From assembly GCA_942493075.1 (NCBI GenBank), contig OW818681.1, positions 62,001 through 126,000 on the forward strand: a stretch of DNA of 64,000 nt, read 5' to 3'. Shown here one piece after another: positions 43,787 through 52,002 of this stretch (its first letter is position 1; every line of letters begins with the position of its first letter). The notes below the pieces were generated by a model that was not told the origin of the DNA, made no database searches, and saw nothing but the letters and a program-made list of their open reading frames with translations. Position numbers and translations under genes: made by a program. The DNA comes from JBBQYD01 sp942493075 (GTDB taxonomy: Bacteria > Verrucomicrobiota > Verrucomicrobiia > Limisphaerales > UBA8199).

Positions 43787-44560
43787 TCAATAATCGGGAG
43801 CGTCGGGTGCGGCGTACCAATACATCTTGCGTTCAACCTTCCATTCTTCGGATGCGCTGTTGGCAACCGCCGAAGCGCGCACGAAATCATTGGTGCTGGC
43901 TGCTCGGGCGCTACCGTCACACATCGAGAATTGCCCCCGGCGATCATGCCGGCCGACAGCGTATTGGCCGTTCACATTCGACTGAGAGGGACCACCGGTG
44001 GCTGAGTTGCCATCTACTTCCGCCATGAGAATTGTTTCACTGGGTTTGCGGATGGAACCAAACTTGGTTTGGCTAATACCTCTGGAGGTCCTGGTGCTGC
44101 GGTTAATGCACAACTTGCCGTTCAACCCATACATAAAGTAGGCCATTCCAATAACCGGGGGCTCATTTCGGGGTTTTGGCGCGGCGGGACACGAGTAAAT
44201 GGACTTCGTGCCGGGGACAGGCGGGGTGTTTGCCAGATAGAGGTTGGTCAGCGTGGGCTGGGCTACATGGGACGCCAAAGCATTGTACCATGCATCTGGG
44301 TTCTGAGTGATTAATGCTATCGTGTTGCCCTCCTCCGGAACCGAATCGCCATTATCGTCGGCATACATCTTGGATGCCAGTCCCCATTGTTTGGCGTTGT
44401 TCAAGCAGGTGATGGACTGAGCCCGGCCCTTCGCTTTAGAAAGCGCGGGCAGGAGCATGGCCGCAAGAATCGCTATAATGGCAATGACGACCAGCAATTC
44501 GATCAGGGTGAAACCGCGGTGTTTGATTCGCTGTGACAGAGTTTGGATTGGAACGGGCAT
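43787..44560 (-). CDS. Prepilin-type protein with H-x9-DG motif
   Basis: A 257-residue type IV pilin-like/pseudopilin protein. The N-terminus has the prepilin peptidase site and methylation helix: [20 protein letters not shown], with cleavage after the Gly before Phe. The remainder fits the large family in Verrucomicrobiota and Planctomycetota (DUF1559-related), including the tail motif [14 protein letters not shown], where His and the Asp-Gly pair are the H-x9-DG signature. The frame runs back to 44665, but the ATG at 44560 gives the usual short leader. It may belong to a type II secretion or related surface system. A Pho-box-like array lies about 100 bp upstream. Confidence 0.9.
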   Translation of the reverse strand: MPVPIQTLSQRIKHRGFTLIELLVVIAIIAILAAMLLPALSKAKGRAQSITCLNNAKQWGLASKMYADDNGDSVPEEGNTIALITQNPDAWYNALASHVAQPTLTNLYLANTPPVPGTKSIYSCPAAPKPRNEPPVIGMAYFMYGLNGKLCINRSTRTSRGISQTKFGSIRKPSETILMAEVDGNSATGGPSQSNVNGQYAVGRHDRRGQFSMCDGSARAASTNDFVRASAVANSASEEWKVERKMYWYAAPDAPDY

Positions 44561-44636
44561 AGTGTGACTTGCGCCGCCAGCTTTGGCTGGCCAGCGACGC
44601 TCAAAGTCCAAAAAGAGTAGCAAGAAAACGCCCTCT

Positions 44637-44662
44637 AGCAAGTCAATCGTCAATGACTTGCT
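44637..44662. repeat. 9-bp inverted repeat upstream of the prepilin-like gene
   Basis: AGCAAGTCA (44637-44645) and TGACTTGCT (44654-44662) are perfect reverse complements with an 8-base loop. The repeat abuts the 11-bp-spaced array at 44661-44700, in the probable promoter or 5' leader. Confidence 0.7.
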
Positions 44663-44700
44663 CACAGTCTGGTCACAGGTTGATCACAAGTTAGTAACAG
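44661..44700 (-). promoter_or_regulatory. Pho-box-like array of four half-sites
   Basis: On the minus strand four heptamers follow one another with exact 11-bp period: CTGTTAC, TTGTGAT, CTGTGAC and CTGTGAG, each separated by 4 bases. PhoB-type regulators of the OmpR family bind direct repeats of CTGTCAT-like heptamers with this spacing. It is placed about 100-140 bp upstream of the prepilin-like start. This is a pattern match by eye, and the half-sites deviate at the fifth base from the enteric consensus. Confidence 0.55.
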
Positions 44701-44767
44701 CCAGAAACCGCCGTCCAAGGCCTAATAGATCCAAGTGAAGAGGCGTTGATTGTTACGGCTTAGGAAC

Positions 44768-45223
44768 TTAGTGGAGAATCATGTCCGAAGCCGCCGCAGG
44801 AGCTGATCGACTCTGCCGCTCCGCGATCTGGTTCACCAGGCTTGCGAGTTCGGCTGGGTCATGAGGCTTTATGAGGTAAAAGTCCGCCCCGAGTTCGAAC
44901 GCACGCTGGATGCTTGCCGTGCCCTCCATGCCGCTAAGCACCCCCACGGTGATCCCTCGGAACTCCCGGTGCTGCCCCAGCCATTCAAGGACATCATATC
45001 CATCCACACGTGGCATTCTGAGGTCGAGCAACAAAACCCCGGGAAGCGGGAACTGGTTGCGGTCCTCGAAGGGGGCCTCGCCGAGCAAGTAGGCAATAAC
45101 CTCCTCACCATTCTGCACAAAATGCACATCGGAATTGTTGTTGGTGCGTCGAAACGCCAGCTTGAGCAACAACGCATCACTGGCGTCATCCTCTGCAACC
45201 AAAATGATGGTATTCTCTTGCAT
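44768..45223 (-). CDS. Single-domain response regulator (Rcp1-like)
   Basis: A 151-residue receiver domain with no output domain. Key residues are visible: the acidic pair in LVAEDDASDALLL, the phospho-Asp in GVLLLDLRMPRVDGY, Thr/Ser in VGVLSGMEG and Lys in YLIKPHDP. The loop of extra residues before the phosphorylation site (LGEAPFEDRNQFPLPG) is typical of the Rcp1 subgroup that pairs with phytochrome-like or other soluble kinases. No kinase is adjacent. It is divergent from thiE. Its own gene sits downstream of the Pho-box-like array and reads in the same direction as the prepilin-like gene. Confidence 0.92.
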   Translation of the reverse strand: MQENTIILVAEDDASDALLLKLAFRRTNNNSDVHFVQNGEEVIAYLLGEAPFEDRNQFPLPGVLLLDLRMPRVDGYDVLEWLGQHREFRGITVGVLSGMEGTASIQRAFELGADFYLIKPHDPAELASLVNQIAERQSRSAPAAASDMILH

Positions 45224-45379
45224 TACTCTCCCCCAGATCTAACACCTTAAATTATGTTTTGTTATGGTTGATCCAAACGGGGTGTTCTCCCCAAAACCTC
45301 ATCCGTAGCATTCATACCGGCCGGTTTTCCATTTGGTTTGCAGGCTGCCTCTGTGGGGTTTTACTGCTATTATCGGTCC

Positions 45380-46015
45380 ATGAAGAATTTGGCTGAGTGC
45401 CGATTGTATGCATTCATTGACACTGCGTATTTGCACGGGCGTGCTCCCGAAGCCCTCGCGGGCGAGCTCTGCCGCGGTGGCGCGGATCTGATCCAGTTGC
45501 GTGCGAAGGGCTGGCCGGAGGCCCGGATTCAGGAGATGGCTGCGCAGGTGTTGCCAGTTACCCGTGCGGCGGGTGTGCGGTTGGTCATCAACGATCATTT
45601 TCAAGTGGCCCTCGCCTGCGAAGCTGAAGTCTGCCACCTGGGACAGGAGGATTTCTTCGATGCGGGACATCGCCTTGTTTCTGACCTGCGGCGAGGGCCC
45701 TTGCCTGAAATCGGACTGAGCACTCATGGACCTGCCGATGCGGAACGTGCCTTAAGCGCTCACCCCGATTACATCGCCATCGGGCCCGTTTACCAGACAG
45801 CAACGAAGCCGGAAGCTTCACCAGTAACTCTGGAGTACGTTCGGTGGGCAGCGCGAAACGTCAAGATACCCTGGTTCGCCATCGGAGGAATCAACCTGAA
45901 CAATCTGGAAGAGGTTCTGCAGGCAGGGGCTACTCGGATATGCGTGGTCTCAGCCATATTGAACGCGCCGGATGTGGCCGCCGCATGCCGGCGATTCCGG
46001 GAGCGGCTCCCTTGA
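45380..46015 (+). CDS. thiE: Thiamine-phosphate synthase ThiE
   Basis: ThiE couples the pyrimidine and thiazole phosphates to form thiamine phosphate in the cytoplasm. Conserved blocks are present: ADLIQLRAKG, RLVINDHFQVAL, VCHLGQEDF, LSTHGPADAERAL, YIAIGPVYQTATKP, FAIGGINLNN and ICVVSAI. The length of 211 residues is normal. The ATG at 45380 fits the family start (the frame reaches back to 45338). No other thi gene and no TPP riboswitch motif is visible upstream; a small GGGG/CCCC hairpin near 45280 is all I see. It stands alone, so other steps of the pathway must be encoded elsewhere. Confidence 0.93.
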   Translation: MKNLAECRLYAFIDTAYLHGRAPEALAGELCRGGADLIQLRAKGWPEARIQEMAAQVLPVTRAAGVRLVINDHFQVALACEAEVCHLGQEDFFDAGHRLVSDLRRGPLPEIGLSTHGPADAERALSAHPDYIAIGPVYQTATKPEASPVTLEYVRWAARNVKIPWFAIGGINLNNLEEVLQAGATRICVVSAILNAPDVAAACRRFRERLP

Positions 46016-46081
46016 GGGACCGAGCTCCTGAAATAGTTTAGACAAAAGAAGAGTCCAGCGGCGTTTTCCAGTTGTAATCGC

Positions 46082-46597
46082 GTGAATAGCGGTTGGACAC
46101 ATGAATCGACGAGGTCATCGGCCTGGGAAAACTGGTTTAGCCAGCATACCCCGGGACTCCTTCTCTACGCCAGACAACGGGCTGGCTCAGAGGTTGAAGC
46201 CCAGGATCTGGTGCAGGAAGCGATGGTCGAGTCTTGGCGCCGGTGTGGTGGGGAAGATCCCCCGCCAGTGCCCCTCGTGTATGCGACCATTCGCCGCCGG
46301 GCGCTGGATCAGATCCGCCAACAGAACCGCCGACGTGAGCGTGAGCAAGCATCTCAACCGGTTGACGCTGCCTGGTTTGATACGACAGTCGAGGAGACCG
46401 AACGGGCTGCGCTAATCCAAAAAGCCATGAAGGAGTTGCCCGCCATCTATAGTGAAGTGATCAGCCTTAAGATCTGGGGAGGCCTGACCTTTGCGGAAAT
46501 TGGGGAGGCGCTGGATATCCCACAGAATACCGCCGCTTCGAGATATCGGTATGGGTTGGAGGAGTTGCGCAAACTCACGCGAGGAATTGAAGCATAG
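46082..46597 (+). CDS. ECF-type RNA polymerase sigma factor
   Basis: A 171-residue extracytoplasmic-function sigma factor. Region 2 is seen in LLLYARQRAGSEVEAQDLVQ and VYATIRRRALDQIRQQNRR, region 4 in LPAIYSEVISLKIWGGLTF and IGEALDIPQNTAASRYRYGL. The start codon is GTG with no better ATG nearby. The stop is 8 bp before a gene for a single-helix membrane protein, and a PDZ-domain secreted protein follows. This sigma/membrane/PDZ order suggests an envelope-stress type operon in which the membrane protein acts as anti-sigma. Confidence 0.9.
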   Translation: MNSGWTHESTRSSAWENWFSQHTPGLLLYARQRAGSEVEAQDLVQEAMVESWRRCGGEDPPPVPLVYATIRRRALDQIRQQNRRREREQASQPVDAAWFDTTVEETERAALIQKAMKELPAIYSEVISLKIWGGLTFAEIGEALDIPQNTAASRYRYGLEELRKLTRGIEA

Positions 46598-46605
46598 GCA
46601 AGGTT

Positions 46606-47112
46606 ATGAACGAGGATCGACTGAACTCGGAGTTGGAGGAATTGGAGAAGGAACTGGCGGCGATGCGGCCGGCTCCGGCGCCTGAAAGTTTGCTCAATCG
46701 CCTGCGGGAACTGCCGCTGAAGTCTGCTGACAAGACGGTCCGGCGGGAAAGCCCGGGTCTTCTTGAGTTGCTGCTGAATGCCTTGCGGCCTTTCGCGACC
46801 GCTGCTGCTGCATTGCTTCTTGTGGCGGCTTGCGCTGGATGGTGGTGGCAGGCCCGGCAAGTGGCTCCTGTGGGAAGAACGGTTATCAGCGCGCCTATTG
46901 ATCCTGTTCTCACCGCCAAGGAGGTGGATATCGAACAGACTTTGATTGCCAGCTTCGAAACCGTGGCGCGTTTACCCGATGGGCAGTCGGTCCGGTTTCG
47001 CTACGAGGAATGGCTGGACGAATTCAGGGTGCGGGATGCGATGCGTGGGATGGTGTTGGAAAAGCGGGAACCAAGGGTGGAGATCATACCTATCCGCTAT
47101 GAAACCTATTAA
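46606..47112 (+). CDS. Single-helix membrane protein, probable anti-sigma factor
   Basis: A 168-residue protein with a cytoplasmic N-terminus of about 60 residues (charged helices MNEDRLNSELEELEKELAAM), one transmembrane helix (ALRPFATAAAALLLVAACAGWW), and an outer domain of about 80 residues. The layout fits an anti-sigma factor, and the gene follows the ECF sigma gene by 8 bp. The typical zinc motif HxxxCxxC is absent, so it would belong to a non-zinc class, or it might be another membrane partner. A good AAGG precedes the ATG. It is followed 11 bp later by the PDZ gene. Confidence 0.7.
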   Translation: MNEDRLNSELEELEKELAAMRPAPAPESLLNRLRELPLKSADKTVRRESPGLLELLLNALRPFATAAAALLLVAACAGWWWQARQVAPVGRTVISAPIDPVLTAKEVDIEQTLIASFETVARLPDGQSVRFRYEEWLDEFRVRDAMRGMVLEKREPRVEIIPIRYETY

Positions 47113-47123
47113 ACCTTAATATC

Positions 47124-48128
47124 ATGAATCTATATCGAACAACAGCATGGATGGTCTTGGCTCTAGGGATGCTGCCAGCCGTTTCCGGCATGGCGCAGCC
47201 CCAAGACACGGGAAAGGAACATGTGGTGGTCACTCGGATTGAGCCCGAGGGCAAAGCGCAGGAAGTGAAACAGGACGAGGCCGGTGCCTGGCTGGGGCTT
47301 GGCACCGACGAGGTGCCGGATGTGCTCAGCGCCCAGCTCAAATTGAAGGCGGGCGAGGGCCTTGTAGTGAGTTTTGTTGCGAGCAACAGCCCGGCTGCGA
47401 CCGCCGGGTTGGCTAAGAACGATTTGTTGCTGCGTTGGGAGGATCAGGTGCTGGTACACCCCGAACAATTACGCAAGCTGGTTCGCAACTCCAAGCCCGG
47501 GGACGAGTTCAAGCTGACCGTGCTCCAGGGCGGCGACCGGCGCGAAGTCTCCGTGACGCTTGCCAAGGCGCCCCCGGGTTTTGCGCCGTTCGGTTCAGAT
47601 TCTTTCCTTCCTCGTGAGTGGCGTGAGCTGGGACGTGATCTGGCCAACCTTCCGCTGCACGAGGAGATGAGGCATTTGCGTGAGAACCTGGCGCGCGCCG
47701 GAATTGATCGCGAGACGTTGACTCGCGATATTGCCAAGAACGTGGAGGAAGCCAGAAAGGCGCTGCAGCAGGCGATGCGAACCGCCACAAATCACCTGAA
47801 TCCTGCCAGCGATGCTGTGGCGCGAATGATGAAAGACCTGGCTCGGGCCCGCGTGAACCTTGATAAGCAAGTCTCTGTATCCGTTCACAACACTGCCCGC
47901 AAGGTGCAAACATTGGTGCAAACGGACGACACAGGCACCTACACGCTGATTGCTGATCCGAAGCCGCGGATTACGATTCACGACGGCGAAGGCAAACTGG
48001 TTTTTGACGGCCCGGTAACGACGCCCGAAGAGATTGGCAAGGTTCCTGAAGACTACCGCGAGCGAGTTCAGAGCATGGTTGATAAACTGGATGAGGATAA
48101 GAAATCCGAGCAAGAAGTAGAGGAATAG
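47124..48128 (+). CDS. Secreted PDZ-domain protein
   Basis: An exported 334-residue protein with a signal peptide (MNLYRTTAWMVLALGMLPAVSG, cleaved near MAQ). Residues about 55-150 are a PDZ domain like those of DegP/HtrA: GAWLGLGTDEVPD, GEGLVVSFVASNSPAATAGL, NDLLLRWEDQVLV, LTVLQGGDRREVSVTLA. No trypsin-like catalytic domain is present. The C-terminal half is helical and charged. As the third gene of the sigma/anti-sigma-like operon it may bind unfolded envelope proteins and modulate regulated proteolysis, by analogy with the PDZ-gated DegS/RseP pathway; this is inference. Confidence 0.8.
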   Translation: MNLYRTTAWMVLALGMLPAVSGMAQPQDTGKEHVVVTRIEPEGKAQEVKQDEAGAWLGLGTDEVPDVLSAQLKLKAGEGLVVSFVASNSPAATAGLAKNDLLLRWEDQVLVHPEQLRKLVRNSKPGDEFKLTVLQGGDRREVSVTLAKAPPGFAPFGSDSFLPREWRELGRDLANLPLHEEMRHLRENLARAGIDRETLTRDIAKNVEEARKALQQAMRTATNHLNPASDAVARMMKDLARARVNLDKQVSVSVHNTARKVQTLVQTDDTGTYTLIADPKPRITIHDGEGKLVFDGPVTTPEEIGKVPEDYRERVQSMVDKLDEDKKSEQEVEE

Positions 48129-48216
48129 CCCGAGGCTGAATCTGCGAGATCCTCTCCAAGCTGAAGGCTTGGCAGACAGTAAGCCGGAGTGTCGAAGCGC
48201 CGCTCACTATATTCAT

Positions 48217-48246
48217 ATCTGTGCGCATCTGTGAAATCTGTGGATG
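48217..48246. repeat. Triple ATCTGTG intergenic repeat
   Basis: Three copies of ATCTGTG within 30 bp (48217-48246), separated by 3 and 2 bases. Sequences of this type recur in intergenic DNA of related bacteria. In the window a loosely similar decayed phrase is seen near 37060-37110. No function is evident. Confidence 0.5.
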
Positions 48247-48314
48247 CTTCCGCCCCATTCCTCGCCGCCACGGCAACCTTGCTTCGGCGGCTTAAAATCA
48301 GTTCAATATGAGCT

Positions 48315-49092
48315 GTGATTGCAAAGAGAGTAATCCCTTGCCTGGACGTGCATGACGGGAAGGTGACCCGTGGCGTGCAATTCGGGAAGGCTGAAGCCGG
48401 TGAACTGCGCAACGTGGGCGACCCGGTTGAACTGGCCTTGCGCTACAACGAGCAGGGTGCCGATGAGATGGTGTTTTTTCGACATCACGGCCACCGCGCA
48501 CGGACGCAGCACCATGGTCGATGTGATCGAGCGTGCTGCCAGCCAGTGTTTCATGCCGCTGACGGTTGGCGGTGGTCTTCGGACCGTGGATGACATGTTT
48601 ACCATGCTGCGGGCTGGAGCTGACAAGATCAGCATCAATTCCTCCGCCCTAAATACTCCCGATCTGATCCGCGCCGGGGCCGAGAAGTTCGGCAGCCAAT
48701 GCATCGTCGTCTCCATTGATGCCCGCAAAGTCGGTCCGGAGAAGTGGGAAGTGTTCTCGCATGGCGGTCGTCGCCCGACGGGCTTGGATGCCGTGGAATG
48801 GGCTAAGCGTGCGGTGGGGCTGGGGGCAGGGGAGATCGTGCTCAATAGCATCGATGCGGACGGGACAAAAGCGGGCTTTGACCTGGAGGTCACCCGGCGT
48901 GTCAGTGAATCGGTAGGTGTTCCGGTGGTCGCTAGCGGAGGTGCTGGGACTTTGGAGCACATGGCTGAGGTCTTGGAACGTGGCAAAGCCGATGCCGTTC
49001 TGGCCGCCAGCATTTTTCATTTCGGCACCTACACCGTTGGGGACGTAAAAAAGTACCTGGCCTCGCGGAATATCCCCGTGCGCCTGGTTTAG
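48315..49092 (+). pseudogene. hisF: hisF, imidazole glycerol phosphate synthase cyclase subunit, frameshifted
   Basis: HisF is the cyclase half of IGP synthase in histidine biosynthesis. The first frame starts at a GTG and reads [20 protein letters not shown] through GADEMVFF, then goes out of frame. From there the correct continuation ([20 protein letters not shown] and onwards to IPVRLV) lies in the +1 frame. The switch is at a run of six T residues (48474-48479). With five T residues the gene would read MVFFDI and be intact at about 258 residues. All catalytic blocks are otherwise normal, including the Asp in CLDV and in SIDARKV, and ASGGAG. The lesion could be a sequencing or assembly slip, or a real loss; it is the only defect in the gene. 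A plain start of the downstream frame at 48370 would be an artefact. Confidence 0.88.
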
Positions 49093-49124
49093 CCTGCCGG
49101 AGCGATCTATCGAATCTGCCTGTT

Positions 49125-49481
49125 ATGCAAACCTCCTTGTATAGCCGCTTTTTACCCATTGTACTGCTGACTGTTTCGAACGTATTCATGACGTTCGCCT
49201 GGTATGGGCATCTCAAGTTCAAGAAGACCGCATTGCCGGTGGTTATCCTGGTGAGCTGGGGCATTGCTTTTTTCGAATACACACTGATGGTTCCGGCAAA
49301 CCGCTGGGGCAACGAAACCTACTCGGCTACACAGTTAAAGATTATCCAGGAAGTGATCACCCTGACTGTGTTCAGCGGGTTTGCTGTGGTTTACCTGGGA
49401 GAACGGCTGCGGTGGAATCATTTCGCCGCCTTTGTTTGCATTTTGGCCGCGGTAGTGTTTACATTCCTGCCGAAAAATTGA
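49125..49481 (+). CDS. DMT-type small membrane protein (DUF486)
   Basis: A 118-residue inner-membrane protein with four predicted helices, matching the DUF486/DMT_6 family ([76 protein letters not shown]). Family members resemble half of a drug/metabolite transporter and presumably work as dimers; substrates are unknown. It sits between hisF and hisI, in the same direction and with short spacing, so it is probably in the same transcript. A link to histidine synthesis is not otherwise supported. Confidence 0.9.
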   Translation: MQTSLYSRFLPIVLLTVSNVFMTFAWYGHLKFKKTALPVVILVSWGIAFFEYTLMVPANRWGNETYSATQLKIIQEVITLTVFSGFAVVYLGERLRWNHFAAFVCILAAVVFTFLPKN

Positions 49482-49536
49482 TGCGGCAGCCCCGCCCGAA
49501 AAATCGCAGGCGCGGGTCCGCTCACGAAGGGTGCCC

Positions 49537-49932
49537 ATGAGCTGTTTTGATAAATTAAAGTTCGACGCGCAAGGCCTGATTCCGGCAATCATCCAGGAAC
49601 ACAAGACTGGAAGAGTGCTGATGATGGCGTGGATGAATCGCGCTTCGCTGGAAGATACAATCAAGACGGGCAAAACCCATTTCTGGAGCCGGTCCCGCCA
49701 GAAGTATTGGATGAAAGGCGAGGAAAGCGGCCACACTCAAACCGTCAAGGACATCGCGTTTGATTGCGATGGAGACACTTTGTTGATCCAGGTTGAACAA
49801 ATCGGAGCCGCCTGCCACGAGGGATACCAATCCTGCTTTTTTCGTTCCATCGAAGGGGCCGGGGAGACATTCAAGCTAACTGAAAAGCAGTTGGAAACGC
49901 CGGAGCAAATCTACGGCAAAAAGAAATCCTGA
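49537..49932 (+). CDS. hisI: Phosphoribosyl-AMP cyclohydrolase HisI
   Basis: HisI opens the adenine ring of phosphoribosyl-AMP in the third step of histidine biosynthesis. Motifs include [45 protein letters not shown], the metal-binding [15 protein letters not shown] and [13 protein letters not shown], whose Cys residues bind zinc. It is the stand-alone form without the HisE domain. The frame starts at a GTG at 49531, but the ATG at 49537 has GAAGGG at a good distance. trpE follows 27 bp downstream, so the two are probably cotranscribed. Confidence 0.94.
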   Translation: MSCFDKLKFDAQGLIPAIIQEHKTGRVLMMAWMNRASLEDTIKTGKTHFWSRSRQKYWMKGEESGHTQTVKDIAFDCDGDTLLIQVEQIGAACHEGYQSCFFRSIEGAGETFKLTEKQLETPEQIYGKKKS

Positions 49933-49959
49933 GCATTGGCGCCAAGCGCCTGCCCGATT

Positions 49960-51495
49960 ATGTACGAACCTGATTTTAGCACCTTCCAAAAGCTGGCTGC
50001 GCAAGGGAATCTCATCCCGGTTACGCGCACGCTGCTCGCCGATATCGAGACGCCCCTCTCGGCTTACCGGAAAATCCGTGGTGAGGGTGAATCCTTCCTT
50101 TTCGAATCCGTCGAAGGCGGAGAGCACCTGGGCCGGTTTTCATTTGTGGGATGCCATCCTCGCGCAATCATCCGGCAGACCGGCAGCCTCGTTGAGGTGC
50201 GCGAGCAAGGCAAAGAGATCGCCAGCTATTCAGTTAAGAAAGCCGCTGGTCCGGGCATACCCGTGGTGAAAGACGGCCTGGAAGTTGTGGAAGCTGTTCT
50301 CAAGCAATTCCGTCCGGTGATTCGCCACGGATTACCCCGGTTTACAGGCGGTGCTGTGGGATTCATCGGATACGAATTCATCCATGACGTCGAGCCAATC
50401 GTGCCACGTCCAGTCCTCGATGAACTTGGCACCCCAACCATGGTTTTTATGGTGGCCGATCGGCTGCTGATCTTCGATCGCGTCAAGCAGACCATTATCG
50501 TGCTGGTAAACGCCTTGGTTAAAGAAGGTGAGCCTCTTGATACCACATACAAAAAGGCGGTCAGTGAGGTGGATAGGATCGTGTCGCTGCTGGCCCGTCC
50601 AAGCGAGCATCATCCCGTAACGCTTCCATCCGAGGTGCCGGATATCGCATTTGTTTCCAACCTCAAGCCGGAGAAATTCAAAGCCAGCGTGCTGAAGGCT
50701 CAGGAATACATCCGCGCAGGTGACATCATCCAAGTGGTGGGCTCGCAGCGGTTCTCCGTGCCTGTCACTGCGGCCCCGGTGGATGTTTATCGCGCCGTGC
50801 GTTCGATTAACCCATCGCCTTACACCTTCCTGCTGGAGTTGGAAGGCTTTTCACTCGTCGGCGCTTCACCGGAGATTCACGTTCGCTGCGAAGATAACCA
50901 GGTGGAGATCCGTCCGATTGCCGGAACTCGCCGCCGCGGTGCCACCCCTGATGAAGATAAGGCGTTGGAAGCCGAACTGTTGGCTGATCCCAAAGAGCGC
51001 GCTGAGCACGTCATGCTCGTGGACCTCGCGCGGAACGACCTCGGGCGCGTTTGCGATTTCGGTTCAGTCCAGGTGCGGGATCTGATGATTGTGGAGCGAT
51101 ATAGCCACGTCATGCACATCGTTTCCCAGGTGGAAGGGAGACTTTCTAAAAAGCACACCCCTTACGATTTGATGCGCGCGACGTTCCCGGCGGGCACCTT
51201 GAGTGGCGCCCCGAAAATCCGGGCAATGCAGATCATTTCGGAATTGGAGCAGACCACCCGCGGTCCTTATGGCGGCTGTGTGGGCTATTTCTCTTTCAAC
51301 GGCAACCTGGATTGTTGCATCACGATTCGCACCGCATTGCTCAAAGACGGCAAAGCCTACGTGCAATCAGGCGGCGGATGGGTGAATGATTCCACGCCAG
51401 AAGCTGAGTATCAGGAAACCGTCAACAAATCCAAAGCCATGCTCAAAGCCGTGGCCATGGCGGAGAGTTTCCAGGCACCTTCCGGTGTAGCGTAG
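49960..51495 (+). CDS. trpE: Anthranilate synthase component I TrpE
   Basis: TrpE converts chorismate and ammonia (supplied by TrpG) to anthranilate, the first step of tryptophan synthesis. The N-terminal domain is present (LIPVTRTLLADIETPLSAY, FLFESVEGGEHLGRFSFVG), as is the chorismate-binding C-terminal domain: GDIIQVVGSQRFS, SPYTFLLELEGFSLVGASPE, PIAGTRRRG, HVMLVDLARNDLGRV, TFPAGTLSGAPKIRAM and YVQSGGGWVNDSTPE. The frame extends to a TTG at 49936, but the ATG at 49960 gives the usual start (511 residues). TrpG and the rest of the pathway are not in the window. No leader attenuator is seen, which fits its place inside an operon. Confidence 0.96.
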   Translation: MYEPDFSTFQKLAAQGNLIPVTRTLLADIETPLSAYRKIRGEGESFLFESVEGGEHLGRFSFVGCHPRAIIRQTGSLVEVREQGKEIASYSVKKAAGPGIPVVKDGLEVVEAVLKQFRPVIRHGLPRFTGGAVGFIGYEFIHDVEPIVPRPVLDELGTPTMVFMVADRLLIFDRVKQTIIVLVNALVKEGEPLDTTYKKAVSEVDRIVSLLARPSEHHPVTLPSEVPDIAFVSNLKPEKFKASVLKAQEYIRAGDIIQVVGSQRFSVPVTAAPVDVYRAVRSINPSPYTFLLELEGFSLVGASPEIHVRCEDNQVEIRPIAGTRRRGATPDEDKALEAELLADPKERAEHVMLVDLARNDLGRVCDFGSVQVRDLMIVERYSHVMHIVSQVEGRLSKKHTPYDLMRATFPAGTLSGAPKIRAMQIISELEQTTRGPYGGCVGYFSFNGNLDCCITIRTALLKDGKAYVQSGGGWVNDSTPEAEYQETVNKSKAMLKAVAMAESFQAPSGVA

Positions 51496-51583
51496 GGCGT
51501 CCTCGCCTGCGAGTACGGGCGGCGTCTCGCCGCCCTTTGCCGTTTCAGTCACGCGGAGTTTGCCAAAGTAGGGCGGCCTCGCC
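51492..51583. repeat. Two GTAGGGCG repeats flanking a GGCGTCTCGCC hairpin
   Basis: GTAGGGCGTCCTCGCC (51492-51507) overlaps the trpE stop codon region. A hairpin GGGCGGC-GTCTC-GCCGCCC follows at 51517-51535. A second copy, GTAGGGCGGCCTCGCC, is at 51568-51583 and is identical over 16 bases to the copy at 26398. The hairpin could act in ending the his/trp transcript, but it lacks a long T-run. Confidence 0.75.
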
Positions 51584-52002
51584 ACAGGCCCGAAACGGCA
51601 GGAATGTCACGCAAAGACGCCACGACGCCAAGAAAAAGAAGAAGCGAAACTGAAGGAAAAGGTCGCGCGGAGTTCGCGGAGGCACCGTGCGGAACAGAGG
51701 GATTCGCTACGCGAGCCCCCGAAAAAGACTCCCGGGTACTCTTTGGTTTCGTGCTGCGGTCCGTGCACGGTCCGTGGTGTCCGTGTCCCGTCCGTGTCCT
51801 TGAAACCCACCCCTGCTCTGCGAGGCCCCACACGGGGGCGTGAAGAGGAAAGAGAATGTAATCACGCAAAGACGCGAAGACGCAAAGGTTTTTCAAAGGC
51901 AACTTTCGGGCACCGGGCTTTTTTCTGGCTTAACCTCCGCGTTCTCCGCGGCTCCGCGTGACCTCTTCTGCCCTTCGTGGCGCCTTCCTGTTCCACTCCC
52001 CC
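51584..52002. other. Intergenic, degraded repeat DNA
   Basis: No gene is supported although several frames are open. The sequence contains related phrases such as CACGCAAAGACGCCACGACG (from 51609) and CACGCAAAGACGCGAAGACG (from 51864), and their looser counterparts in between. These are internal near-repeats typical of decayed dispersed elements in this group. Confidence 0.5.

Noticed and set aside
45230..45379. TPP riboswitch upstream of thiE
   Set aside because: The CTGAGA and ACCTGATC-type conserved boxes are absent; only a small GGGG/CCCC hairpin is present.
48370..48480. Start of hisF at 48370
   Set aside because: The first 35 codons of that frame are out-of-frame translation of the true HisF N-terminus, which is encoded from 48315 in another frame.
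51604..51961. Overlapping frames on both strands between trpE and the Gly-rich gene
   Set aside because: The DNA is made of degraded repeats with high frame openness in several phases; no frame has a start signal or protein-like pattern.
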